Source: Struthio camelus (lineage: Eukaryota > Chordata > Aves > Struthioniformes > Struthionidae). Taken from it: a DNA stretch of 64,000 bases. The notes under the pieces were generated by a model. It was not told where the DNA came from. It made no database searches and was given only the letters and a program-made list of their open reading frames with translations. Where the stretch lies: positions 22,324,501-22,388,500 of the forward strand of contig NC_090954.1 in the NCBI RefSeq assembly GCF_040807025.1, read 5' to 3'. The position numbers and the translations under genes are program-made. Shown here one piece after another: positions 42,886 through 54,315 of this stretch; position 1 is the stretch's first letter; the number at the start of each line of letters is the position of its first letter.

Positions 42886-43956
42886 CACGGGGAAACCATG
42901 CCCACCTTTCCGCTCCCCCTGATCTGCACACGCCAGTCGCGGCTGTCAGTATGCCCAATAGCATTGCGTAGGGACACAAGACCACAGCTTCGCGATTCAG
43001 GGATGTGTGCGCCCCATCGTATGCCGCAGGCTAATATTAGATTCCCGCCAACTGCTAGGAACCTTCCAAGACTCGAGCAACGGTGGAGAAAGGGCATGGT
43101 AGGCTGTGATGTGAAAGGTTTGTAGGAGCAACAGGAACGTGGGCAAGACGAGCTGGAATAACGGTGCAGTGTGGCCGCTTCGGGGCCGGGGCCGGGGCGG
43201 GGGAGAGGGGGGCGGGAAACACAAGCCTTGCTTTCTGCAGCCGTCGTCTATGCTGCAGTACGCGGTGCCCTGTTGCAACGGGCGAATCACGTTACGAAAG
43301 GCCAGAAGAAAACCCTTTCCAGAAGGGTGGAGGCAGAAAACAGATGGGGTGTGGCGACGCACCTCGGCTTATGGAGCTGAGCCTTGGCCTTTTGCTGCCA
43401 TTCTCACTCATTCCTCCGGACAGTTCTGCCTGCCACGTCGCTTACGTTAGGGCACACGAACACAGCAAAAGGCTGCCGGACTTGAGCAGGTGGCAGCCGC
43501 AGTAAAACCTGTACGCCTTTAACGTCGGACACCTTTCTAAATAGCACACGTATGCACCGCTGCACGTAACGTCCTACAGCGGCCATCCTAGTCCCAGCTC
43601 TCCTCGGAGCCCGCAGCCTCACACGGCTCCGTCGCTCCAGCACGTCGCGAAGCAAAAGCGGGGCTCTGCAGCCGCACCTCACTGGCTTCCAGGCGCCTTG
43701 GCATGCCCAGAGCCCCTGCTGCTGTAGCGGCCAACAGCCCACCACCGTGACTGAACTGAGGCGTTTCGCAGACACTCTCCCCAGGCGTCAAGAAAAATGC
43801 TCGGCGCCACCTCGCCCGCTCCCCCGCCCCCGAAAGAACCCTCACACCTGTGAAAGCCTTGCGGTCCTCTACAGAGGCCGGAACGAAGGAAATATGTGCC
43901 CAAAGCTGCTTCCGCAACCCACCTTTAGTTCATCGCAGGAATGGCATTCGGGTGCT

Positions 43957-43971
43957 TTTATTATTTTTATT
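43957..43971 (-). promoter_or_regulatory. Candidate polyadenylation signals of B4
   Basis: Minus-strand AATAAA at 43957-43962 and 43966-43971. Confidence 0.45.
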
Positions 43972-44656
43972 ACTCGGTTTGGAAAAGAAAGGTTTACAGA
44001 CCCCCCACTCGGTAACTGCGATTCCATGCAATGCCACGGTTTCAGGATATGTGCTGCCCGACAGCCTTCATTCCAATAATGCCTTCATAGATCGGCAGGG
44101 ACTACAACTCTTAGTTCAAAGCATGGGTGGAACACTGTTAAGAGACAGTTAGCATACCGAAAGGGAATTCGGGGGCAGCGGGGCAGGGGCGGAAGCGAAT
44201 GCAAACGCTCTAACGGGGGCTACGGCAGTTCGAAGCGACTCGCGCAATTTCTTTGCACCCATCCGCTTAGATTTAATACGGCTGCACGATTTTAGTTTCT
44301 TTCCTTACAACGACTGGGGCAAGGACGTAACAGGACGTTCTTCAACTAACTCGGCTACACAAGAACGGAAATACGGTATCAACTGATCGACGAAGTCCAA
44401 TCAATTTGTTTTCTTTTTTTGTTGTGGTTCTTTTTTTCTTTTCTTTTCTTTTTTTAAGGTGGTGGCAGCCAACCGCGGTAGTGGCTCAGCATCCGAGGGA
44501 AATTGGTGAGGCTACCTGCGACGGCAAGTTTCCTCTGGGGGAATCATTGCCGCGTCTCTTACCCCGGATCCCTCCCTACCCAGGGGCAACCAAGTGAGGG
44601 TATCCCACGCCGCTTTAGGAGGGAAGCGTCAAGCCATTGATTATGCTCACTTAGCG

Positions 44657-47101
44657 CTAGTCAAAGGGAAGCCTGCTGAACTGTCCCGCAGGCAGCGTCC
44701 CGGCGCTCTGCGGCCGCGGTTCCTCGGCGGCGGTGAGGCCGCTGGGGAAATCCTCTTCCCCGGCAGCGCCCCGCTCCGTGCCGCAGCGCTGCGGCGGCAG
44801 GCTGGGGAGGACCGGCTTCAGGAACTTGAACTCGCTGTTGCCCGAGCCCGTTGTGAGGCTGATCTCGTAGCAGTAGGCGTGGGGCAGAGTCGCCGTCCCG
44901 GCGGCGTCGGCCAGGCTGCTCTGGAAGTTGCCGGGGCCGTAAAGCACGGTGCCCTCTTTCGGCGCCGTTCTCTTGCGCACCTTGCAAGCGACGAAGGCTG
45001 TGGCGGACGCGAGGAAGAGGAGCGAGACGAGGGCCAGGGAGACGACTAGATACACCGTCAGGGAGCCGCCCTCGTCCTCCGGGGCCAGGCCGCTGCGCGG
45101 CATGTGCGCGTCCGAGAAGCCGTCGAGCAGGAGCGCGCCCAGCGCCGCCGTGGCGGACAGCGGCGGCCGCCCGTTGTCGCGCACCAGGACGAGCAGCTTC
45201 TGCTTCACGGCGTCCCTCTCCGTCACCGGCCTCCTCAGCCGCACCTCCCCGGTTTGCGCCCCCACGGCGAACAGCCCGGGGTCCGTTGCCTTGAGCAGGT
45301 GGTAGGAGAGCCACGAATTCTGCCCCGAGTCGGCGTCGACGGCGACCACTTTGGTGACGAGGTAGCCCGCCTCGGCCGACGTGGACACCAGCTCGCTGGA
45401 CGGCGGCGAGCTGTCCTGCGCGGGGTGCAAGACCACGGGCGCGTTGTCGTTTTCGTCCACCACCAGGATGCGGACGGTGACGTTGGCGCTGAGGGGCGGC
45501 GAGCCCGAGTCGGCGGCGCTCACCACCACCTCCAGCTGCCTCACCTGCTCGTAGTCCAGCGGCCGCAGCACAAACACGTTCCCGTTCTCGGAGTTCACGG
45601 AGACGTAGGAGCGCGGGGCCCGCTCCGCGGGCTGGGCCGGCGCCAGGGAATAGGTCACCTTCGAGTTGGGCCCCACGTCCTCGTCCGCGGCGCGGACGGC
45701 CCCGACGAGCGCGGCCGGGTCGTTGTTCTCGCGCACGTACATGGTGTACGACGTCTGGTTGAACACGGGCGCGTTGTCATTGACGTCGGAGACGTCCACC
45801 GTGAAGGTCTGCGTGGTCGTGAGAGCCGGGGACCCCGCGTCGGCCGCCGTGACGGCGAGGATGTACTGCGCCGTCTGCTCCCGGTCCAGGGTGCTCGCTG
45901 TCACCAGCTCGTAGTAATTCTTATAGGCAGGCCTCAGGGAGAAAGGGGACACAGAGTCTTCCAGGGAACAGACCACCTTCCCGTTGTCCCCGGCGTCCCG
46001 GTCCTTAACGACAAAGAGGCCCACCACCGTCCCGGGCGACGCGCTCTCGGCGAGCGGGCTGCGGAAGGAACTCACCACCAGCTCCGGCGCGTTGTCGTTC
46101 ACATCCACCACCTCCACCACCACCTTGCAGAGCGCCGAGAGACCCCCGCCGTCTGTGGCGCGCACGCTCAGCTCGTGTTTCTCCGCCGCTTCGAAATCCA
46201 GAGGCCGGGTGACACGAATTTCACCAGTCACGGCGTCGATCTTGAACGCCGGGCGCCTGTGCCCCACCGCCTGACTGAACGAGTACCGTATCTCCCCGTT
46301 AACTCCCACATCCGCGTCAGTCGCGACCACGCGCAGAACCACGGAGTCCTCCGGGGCGTCTTCCAAAACCTGGCCATTGTACAGCTCCTGCGTGAAGACA
46401 GGGGCGTTGTCATTTGCGTCCAGGACAACGATGCGGATCTGGGCCGTCCCGCTCCGCGGCGGAGAGCCCCCGTCCGTGGCAATGAGGCTGAAACCAATCT
46501 CCGCTTGCTCCTCTCTGTCCAGCGGCTTGGCCAAGACTAATTCGACGGAATTGCCGCGCCTACTCTGACTCCGGAAAGAGACGCTGAAATACTCGTTCTC
46601 GGGAGCGATGCTGTAAGCCTGCAGGCTGTTGCTGCCAACATCCAGGTCCCGAGCCCCCTCCAGCGGGAAGCGGGACCCCGGATCGCTCGTCTCTGGGATC
46701 TTTAAAGTCACTTGTTCCTCCGGGAAAACTGGCGAATGGTCATTGATATCCTCTACGGCCACTTCGATCCGAAAGAACTGCAGGGGGTTTCCCAGCAGTA
46801 ACTCAAAGGAGAGCGTGCAGGTGATGGACTGGCCGCAGATCTCTTCCCGATCTATCCTCTCCCTGACGGCCAGGCGGCCGGTCCTGCGGTCTAACCGAAA
46901 ATGCTGCCGGCCGTCCTCCGAAACAAGCCGGGCCTCGCGAGCCCAGAGCTGCGCCAGGTCCAGCCCCGCGTCCTTCGCGACATTAGCGACCAGGGAGCCG
47001 CTCTCCCTCTCCTCGGCGACCGAGTAGCGAAGCGGCTCGGAGCGAACATGCGGCACGGAGAGAACAACACAGAGACAAAGCACTTGCCTTGCAGACGCCA
47101 T
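44657..47101 (-). CDS. Beta-like clustered protocadherin, single exon, copy B4
   Basis: Complete 814-residue B gene, ATG at 47101. It is the most divergent B copy by private residues: PETSD at 136-140, A229 (DANDNAP at the EC2/EC3 linker), E294 in EC3, S573 before EC6 and V686 in the helix. It has the basic SRRGN patch and ELYNG of B1 and B5, and A45 of B3. All changes keep the reading frame and the DxNDN calcium motif. Domain order, tail and stop are as in B1. Confidence 0.92.
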   Translation of the reverse strand: MASARQVLCLCVVLSVPHVRSEPLRYSVAEERESGSLVANVAKDAGLDLAQLWAREARLVSEDGRQHFRLDRRTGRLAVRERIDREEICGQSITCTLSFELLLGNPLQFFRIEVAVEDINDHSPVFPEEQVTLKIPETSDPGSRFPLEGARDLDVGSNSLQAYSIAPENEYFSVSFRSQSRRGNSVELVLAKPLDREEQAEIGFSLIATDGGSPPRSGTAQIRIVVLDANDNAPVFTQELYNGQVLEDAPEDSVVLRVVATDADVGVNGEIRYSFSQAVGHRRPAFKIDAVTGEIRVTRPLDFEAAEKHELSVRATDGGGLSALCKVVVEVVDVNDNAPELVVSSFRSPLAESASPGTVVGLFVVKDRDAGDNGKVVCSLEDSVSPFSLRPAYKNYYELVTASTLDREQTAQYILAVTAADAGSPALTTTQTFTVDVSDVNDNAPVFNQTSYTMYVRENNDPAALVGAVRAADEDVGPNSKVTYSLAPAQPAERAPRSYVSVNSENGNVFVLRPLDYEQVRQLEVVVSAADSGSPPLSANVTVRILVVDENDNAPVVLHPAQDSSPPSSELVSTSAEAGYLVTKVVAVDADSGQNSWLSYHLLKATDPGLFAVGAQTGEVRLRRPVTERDAVKQKLLVLVRDNGRPPLSATAALGALLLDGFSDAHMPRSGLAPEDEGGSLTVYLVVSLALVSLLFLASATAFVACKVRKRTAPKEGTVLYGPGNFQSSLADAAGTATLPHAYCYEISLTTGSGNSEFKFLKPVLPSLPPQRCGTERGAAGEEDFPSGLTAAEEPRPQSAGTLPAGQFSRLPFD

Positions 47102-47248
47102 GTCGGGCCCGGCAGACACCCTGCGTCTCGCGGATCGCCTGCCCGGTCCTCCGGGGAGCTTCCCGCGCGGAACCGCCGCAGCCTTGCGGCCGGGCGCCCC
47201 TGCTCGCCGAGTCCGCTACGCGGCCCGGATGGCTGCCGAGCTGGCCCG

Positions 47249-47260
47249 CCAGCGCCTGGC
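47249..47260 (-). promoter_or_regulatory. Candidate CSE/CTCF-like element of B4
   Basis: GCCAGGCGCTGG on the minus strand, about 150 bases upstream of the B4 ATG. Confidence 0.35.
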
Positions 47261-47763
47261 ACGGAGCACCGCTCGCCGCCCCGCTCGCCGCCGCCGCCGC
47301 CGCAGCGCCGCCGCCGCCCCGCTCGCCGCCGCCGCCCCGCTCGCCGCCGCCGCCGCAGCGCCGCCGCCGCCCCGCTCGCCGCCGCCGCCGCGCCGCCTTG
47401 GCCAACAGCACCACCCTGCGGCCCGCGGCGGGAACTGCTCCCGCCCGGCCGCGCCGCCGCGCTCGCCTCCGCCGCGCCGCCGGGCGAGCCCGGCCGCGGC
47501 CGTCCCGAGCGGAAAGCCAAAGGGGACACACAGTGCCTTTGCAGAGTCCCTGTGCCTGCGCCCGCTACACGGCAAGGCCTTCCCCGCACGCAGGTCTCGA
47601 GCTCCTCCTCCGCCTCTCTTGTTCACTGGGCCTTATTCACGCCCGCAGCCCCCGCTGTAGTCGCCCACGCACGCCGGAACGCCAGCTCCCGAGTACTCTG
47701 CGGCTAGTCAGCGGTCCGCGCACGCCAACGCTGGCAACTGTCGTCTTCTCTCGATCGACAGCG

Positions 47764-48052
47764 AGAGGAAATAAAAGAGGAAACACAAAAGCAAAAGGCA
47801 AAGGCAAAGAAATAGAAAAAGGAAAAGGAAAAGGAAAAGGAAAAGGAAAAGGAAAAGAAGAAGAAAAAGAAAAAGAAAAAGAAAAAGAAAAAGAAACAGA
47901 AAAAGAAACAGAAAAAGAAACAGAAAAAGAAAAAGAAAAAGAAAAAGAAAAAGAAAAAGAAAAAGAAAAAGAAAAAGAAAAAGAAAAAGAAAAAGAAAAA
48001 GAAAAAGAAAAAGAAAAAGAAAAAGAAAAAGAAAAAGAAAGAAAAAGAAAAG
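47764..48052 (+). repeat. (GAAAAA)n purine tract, unit 4
   Basis: Combines the GGAAAA block seen in units 2 and 3 with the GAAACA variants seen in units 1 and 5, followed by clean GAAAAA hexamers. Confidence 0.95.
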
Positions 48053-48539
48053 TCCTGCGGCAAAGCACGGGAACTACGCTGCTCTTCCAACCTGTCCGAG
48101 AGAACCATTGCCCCGGGGACGAGAGTTACAAGCCTCTCCCCGGGACTGTAAGCAAAGCGCATGAACATACAGATTACCGTACAGTTAGCTGTTTCTCCCA
48201 AATGCCCCCACCACGCCTGCTAACTCCACTACGTCTTTTGCCGCTCTGGACCGCAGAGAGATGACTCGGGATGTGCTGCTCTGTGCAAACGTGGCTGCCT
48301 GAGGCAGTCCCTCGCATTTCCACCCGAAACACTTGTCAAGGGCTCTTCCCCTGGTGGGACTAATCAGGCTTTCCCTCGGTCCCAGGAAGGCTTACTCGTA
48401 GACGCGCCTCCCATGGCGTCATGGTATTCCAAGAAGTATCCGGCGGGGAGCGGTGGGGGAGGGAGGAGAAAGGAAGGGGTGATGGGGCGAGGGGACGAGG
48501 AGGTGCGGGGAACTAAACATACGGAGGGGCTGTTCTCAC

Positions 48540-48923
48540 CTGATTAAGTTCCCCTTCACAAGCCGGCTGGGAGTGGGACAGGAGTTCCTCGTCCCTGTGC
48601 TTGCCCGCCTCAGCGCAGCTCTGCGGAAGAGGCGGCCTCGGGAGGACGGCTCGCAGGAACGCGCTGCAACGCGCTCTTCCCCGAGCCGGTGCTCAAGCAC
48701 ACTTCATAGCCGTAAGCCGCCGACAGAGTGCCCGCGCCGGCCACGTCCGCAAAACTACTGCAGACATCGCCAGCGGCGTAACCGTGCGCAGAGGCAGGTG
48801 AACGCCTTCCTCGTAGTCGACCCTTGCAGAGCTTCGCCCCCGAAAAGGCGACGGCGGCGAAGAGGAAGAGAGAGGAGACGGAGCACAAGGAAGCGACGAG
48901 GTAGGGGGCTAGCAGGTTCTCCT

Positions 48924-48961
<38 letters not shown>

Positions 48962-49635
48962 TCCGGTTTGCCCGCAGGAGCGTGGGAAAGCTGCAGGAAG
49001 GCGTCGGAAAAGCCCTCCAGCAGGGCGAGGCTGAGGGTGACGGTGGAGGAGCGCGGCGGCTGGCCGCTGTCCCTCACGAGCACGACGAGTCTCTGCCTGG
49101 CCGCGTCCCGCTCCGCCACGGCCCGCGCCGTGCGCACCTCGCCGCTGTGCAGCCCCACGCGGAAGAGCCCCGGCTCCGTCGCCTTGGCCAGCTCGTACGA
49201 CAGCCACGCGTTCTGCCCCGAGTCCGCTGTCGGCGCTTTCCTCCAGCGCCGGCGCCTCCTCGTTCACGTCCGACACCGCCAGCGCCAGCGCGGTGCGGCT
49301 GCAGAGCGCCGGGCTGCCCCCGTCGCGGGCCATCACCGTCACGCTGTGCTCGGACGCCCGCTCCCGGTCCAGCGCGCTCGCCGTCACCACCTTGTCGGAG
49401 CTGCCCGGCGACGCCACCATCGCGAACGGCGCCTCGCCCTCCAGCTCGCACCACACCTTCCCGTTCTCGCCGGAGTCCGCGTCGTGCACCTTCACGAGCG
49501 CGACGACCGTGCCGGGCGGGGAGTCGCAGAGCGCAGCCGCTCCGGCGCCGCCCGGCAGCCCAGCGGCAGCAGCCGAGCGCACAGCAGCACGGCCCTGGCT
49601 CCTGCCGAGCCGCTTTGTCCGTGCCGGCTTTCCAC
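48540..49635 (-). pseudogene. Gamma-type protocadherin pseudogene C4
   Basis: Same two out-of-frame joins and tail insertion as C1 to C3; donor kept at 48540/48539. It is six bases longer because the GTCGCC repeat (GD repeat in protein) has one more unit, a length shared with intact C5. EC6 reads AARQRLVVLV as in C1 and C5. Confidence 0.86.
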
Positions 49636-52600
49636 TCTCCCCAGCCCGCGCTGCGCTCCGTCCTCCTGCCCCTTCCCTTCCTTCCCTGCCCGTCCGGCAC
49701 ACGCCGGCACCCGCCGGCACCCCAGCTCGCGGCAGCGACCCCAGCGCGGCCGCTTCGGCCGCTGCTGCTCTCCGCCAATCTCCCCCGTGCTCTGCTTTCT
49801 CTCCGCAGAGAGCCGCGGACCCCGCCTGCGCTGGCTGCTCGCAGACTCTCCTCTAGCACGGTGAGAACCGCGGGGCAGACGAGAAGCGTCTTCCCGACCG
49901 CTCGCCGCCTCTCCCGGAGGCTCCGGCGGCTGCGGCTGCGGCTGCGGCTGCGGCTGCGGCTGCGGCTGCGGCGCTGCTCCGCCTCGGGCAAGAGCGGCAC
50001 CCGCAGTGCCCGTGCCGCAGCAGGTCTGCGCTTGGATTTCTCCTAAGGCACACCAGATGCTGTAAAGCCTCGTGATTAGCTGCAAGGAAAAGGGAGAAGT
50101 AGCCGCAGTTCTTGCAGGAAAGACATTTTGCTCTTTCCTATTTGAGGAGTCAGTTGCTAGCCTTTCGGGCATGGCCTACGTCACACTGTTACAGGGACAT
50201 GCCAGTGGAATCACGAGGAATTTGGGAGCATTCCACCCAAGCAGCGCTGAGCCACTGCACGCCAGCTGATGCCTGCGCTCGCAGCAGCCCAGAGGCAGCC
50301 CCAAAACGCGTGACTTAAGCACGGTGACGTGCAAAGGACTCCAAGGTCTCTTCCACCAAGGGATTTAACCGCTTCACCGAGCTCTGCACTTTTCCTTTCA
50401 TCCGTATGTCTGCACACACACATACACACACACACACACAGCCCCTCTGTATATATAGAAACCAGCAGTACTTAATTAAACCGAAGTAGGACTAGAACGA
50501 TAAGAAAACCAACAGACTCGTACAGACAAAGATTTCGTAACTCGAGAGGACCTCGAAGCAATATTACGCTCTGAGAGTGGTGGTTTTTTGGGTTGTTTTC
50601 TGTCTCTCTCCGGTCTGATTCCCCGACTCGGGACAAACACTAAGAGAGACATTAGTGCGATGGAGCGATGAAGAAGATTCCTCGTGCACAGGATGGAACT
50701 TATGCTCCGTCTGGAAAGGAGACTCGTCAAAGCCGTTTTGCGCTTCTATTTCAGGTAAGCCACATCATTGTTGGTAAAGCCCCGTGCTTGCTTAGTTGCA
50801 AGGAAAAGAGAGAAGCGGTAGGAAATCTCGCAAGACCAAACTACTCCTCTTTCTCATCTGCAGGGTCAGTTCTGTCACCTGACGGCAGGCCTGCGAATGC
50901 TTTCCACCTTTGCTCAGTTTCCCCTCTTTGCTCGCGCATGTGTCAGGGGCTTGTTCTGCAGTTTGTTTACCCAGGCAAAAGAGCAAATAACAGTTGATGG
51001 AGAATTCTGCCTCCTGAAGGTAACACGCAGGAGTGCCTGCTAACCTTACTGAACTGCTTACTCAACTTGCTCCTTGTCTGTATCTCTGCCTGGCTGGCAG
51101 AGGAAAGGGAAGTACCAAACAGAGTGGGTTCCTCGCCCACAGGCACGCCCTGGCGCTGACTCCTGCTCTGTCCACAAAGCCCTTGGGGTGGGCTTGGCTG
51201 AAATCTCTGCAGCTCGAGGTCTGCCCTAACAACGCTCTCACACTGTTCTGCTTGAGCACACGGCCTGTGTGCCTGTGGGAGCTTCCAAGCAAAAGTCCTG
51301 TTATCTAGCCAGCCCATCTAGCCAGTCCTGCCTGCACCTGTGGCCTTCCTCCTGCCCTTTGGGAAGGCCTGGTTCCAGCCCGGCGCTGGAATGCAGGATG
51401 GCACACCAAGAGGCGGGCCGAGTGTCTGTAGTCCTCTAAGAGGTAAGGACAGCCCAGAAGTAGCTGCTCTTTGCCAGAAGCACTCTGCACCGCAGCGTCC
51501 GTCCTCTCTTAGCCCATAGCCAGCTGGAGAGAGGGCTGTCAGAGGTGCCAGTGGGCTTGCAGCTGCTCCCAGTGAGGCAAGTATTTCACTGATGTCATGC
51601 ACAGCTGCTCTGCCACAACCCTGCCTCAGAAATTCACTCCCCGGGCACCTGGGAGTCAGTGAGGCCCCGAGTTGCGTGCTAGGCCCTTAATTCTCACTGT
51701 GGTCTCTCGGCAAGGCGGGAGGCTCATTTTCAGAGTGCGGGCCTCTGAACCTCGGAGTTACGAGACATTAGGAGAGATTCTGGTGTAGCTTCTCTGCTTC
51801 TTCTTCCTCTGCCGTGAAACCCCGTCTTCAGGTGCCTCTGAGCTTGTCTAGGGAGTCAAGTGTTTGCGGCAAAACAACCCTGACAGGTTCAGAAGCAAAA
51901 GCCCACTCCATAAACCTCACCTAGGAAGCCTTCTCGCAAAGAAAGCTTGAAGCTCAGGGCTAGCCAAAACTTTCCTACAACAACAACAACAACAACAACA
52001 GCCACGAAGCAATAAAGGAGTTGAAACAGACAGAAATGATGGAGGCCACAGGTTACGACTCTAGACTATGCCACTTGCAGTAGGTACATAATGAAGGTAT
52101 TGAATAAGTAATAAATATTAAAGGAGGCGCCTCGCAAAGCTCCCAGCACAGACCATAGCCACAGTTCCCAATGTGATTCGGACAGTAACAAACAAGAGTG
52201 CATAGCATGACAACTGTGCGCCAAACATGCCAACTTAGACAAACGGGCCTTTGACACTGCAGCAAACTCTTTCACCGGCCCTGCGCCTACACAAACTGAG
52301 TTCTTCCATTTGCCTAAAACGCATCTGCCAACAAGAAATGAAAGCGCTGAAGCAGCAACAGGGCCGTTTTGGAGCCCGGACTAACCAAAGTAACCGGACT
52401 GACCAGACGTACTACCCTGTTACTACCCAGAATATCCCCAAACCCCAAAGACATACGTTCATCTCCATTTTTAATCGGGCAGCATTAAAACGCTCAAAAT
52501 GAACGAAGCGCATCTCATGTGTTCCCCCCCCCTCCCCTCCCCAATAGCCCCTCACACGAGCCCCAGCCCCCCCCCCACCCCGAGTCTCATCTCAAACCTT

Positions 52601-53534
52601 TCACAGCTGCCGTGGTTGCCTTTGGTTGCCTCATACTTTGTAAATAAATGTCACTCGAGCACCAGCTGGGCATGCATCAGGATCACAGCACCGACCTGTG
52701 CAGACATTCCTCTGCCCAACTTGCTAGTAGGAAGAAGCGTGAAGGTTCTAAAGCAGGTAAACGATGGTAAAGCTAAGGTAAAAAGCTGGGTCATCCACGT
52801 CTCTGCTTAAAGACAGCCTCATCCTTCTAAAGCACAGGCCCTTAAGAAGCCGGAAGAGCTACTACTAACGGAAGTTTCCATCTCTTCCCCAAAACCAACA
52901 TTCACAGGAACAGCTGAATTATACCTTCACCTAATTAGCCCCTACTTACAGCTACAGGAACAAATAACGTTGACTGAGACAACCGGGCACTCAAGGCAAC
53001 ACGCAAGATACTATACTAACATTACTGAACGGATACCGCGTGATAGCACAACTGTTTGCTTGATGTAGTAAGCAAGAGAGAAGGGCAATGCAGCAAGCCA
53101 CACACCCTGCGTCCTTCAGCAGATGCTCTCGTCTCTAAACCTTCACAGCGTGTTCGATCCTCCTTTACGGACGCGTGCCATTTCCCAGACACGCGGCCCT
53201 TCTCCTAGCCTAAGCTTGGCAACTCTTCCCCCAGCAAAAAATAGTCGTGAACGCAGAGGCACGCTCACGTTCCCACATTCCACAACCACTCGCAAAACAC
53301 CGCAGAACAAACCAACCAACCCGAAACAAACCAGAAACAAAATGCGCATGTGCTTCCCCTCGGCAAGACGCACTGAACAGCAACGTGCCGGTACCCTGAG
53401 CTACGCCTCCACTTGCAAAGCCACCGCCCGCCCTCCTCCCCGTACAGGCAGGAAAGGCCGGGGCTAGAGAAGCCTAGAGCAGGCAGGCAATGAAGCTTTT
53501 CGTAGAGAGCGAAAGTCTCGTCAGAGGCACTCAC
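49636..53534. other. Intergenic: 5' flank of C4 to the intron side of A5
   Basis: Same content as the other C-to-A intervals, closest to that of unit 3. CAA run at 51978-52000. No supported gene. Confidence 0.55.
50413..50440 (+). repeat. (CA)n microsatellite, unit 4
   Basis: Shortest of the four CA runs. Confidence 0.95.
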
Positions 53535-54278
53535 CGGGAGGGCGTCTCCGCTGTCGCTGTCGCTGCCGCTGCCGCTGTCGCTGCCGCTGCCGGCGCCGGC
53601 GCCGGCGGGCTCTTCGGGCAGCAGCGGCGCGCGTTTGTCGGGCGGCGGCGGGGCCGGCAGGGTGTTGGAGCCGCTGGCGCCCGGGCAGCGGCGCTGGCTC
53701 TTGCGCGAGTCGGCGGTGAGCGAGAGCTCGTGCGAGTAGGAGTGGAGGAAGGCGCGGACGCCGTCGATGCCCACGAAGGGCGAGGCCGGGGCGGCGCGCG
53801 AGGCCCCGCTGCCCGCGGCCAGCAGCCGCGAGCGGCGCCAGCGGCGCAGGCGCAGCGCCAGCAGCGCCAGCAGGAAGGCGAGGAAGAGGCACGCCACGGC
53901 CGCCACGGCCAGCACCAGCCAGCGCGTCAGGCTGCCGGCCGGCTCGCCCGGCGCCGCCGCGCCGCTCAGCTCCGACAGCAGCTCCGTCACGCTCTCGGCC
54001 AGCACCACGTGCAGCGTGGCCGTGGCCGACAGCGCCGGCTGCCCGTGGTCCTTCACCACCACCACCAGCCGCTGCCGCGGCGCGTCGCGCGCCACCGGCA
54101 GCCGCGCCGTGCGCACCTCGCCGCTGTGCAGCCCCACGCGGAAGAGCCCCGGCTCCGTCGCCTTGGCCAGCTCGTACGACAGCCACGCGTTCTGCCCCGA
54201 GTCCGCGTCCACCGCCACCACCTTGGCCACCAGCGTCCCGGGCTCCGCCGACCGCGGCGCCAGCTCCACGCCCGACCA

Positions 54279-54315
<37 letters not shown>

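Larger units (their letters stand above)
42602..44656. other. Intergenic: A4 promoter side and 3' flank of B4
   Basis: Same layout as other units, with CTCGTCG near 42824 as in A1 and A5. T-rich run at about 44406-44455. No gene supported. Confidence 0.6.
47102..48539. other. Intergenic: B4 promoter, GCC repeats, purine tract, 3' flank of C4
   Basis: GCC/CGCT repeat at about 47275-47392 is the longest of the five, with extra CCCCGCTCG blocks. The 74-base segment is missing as in unit 3. No gene supported. Confidence 0.6.
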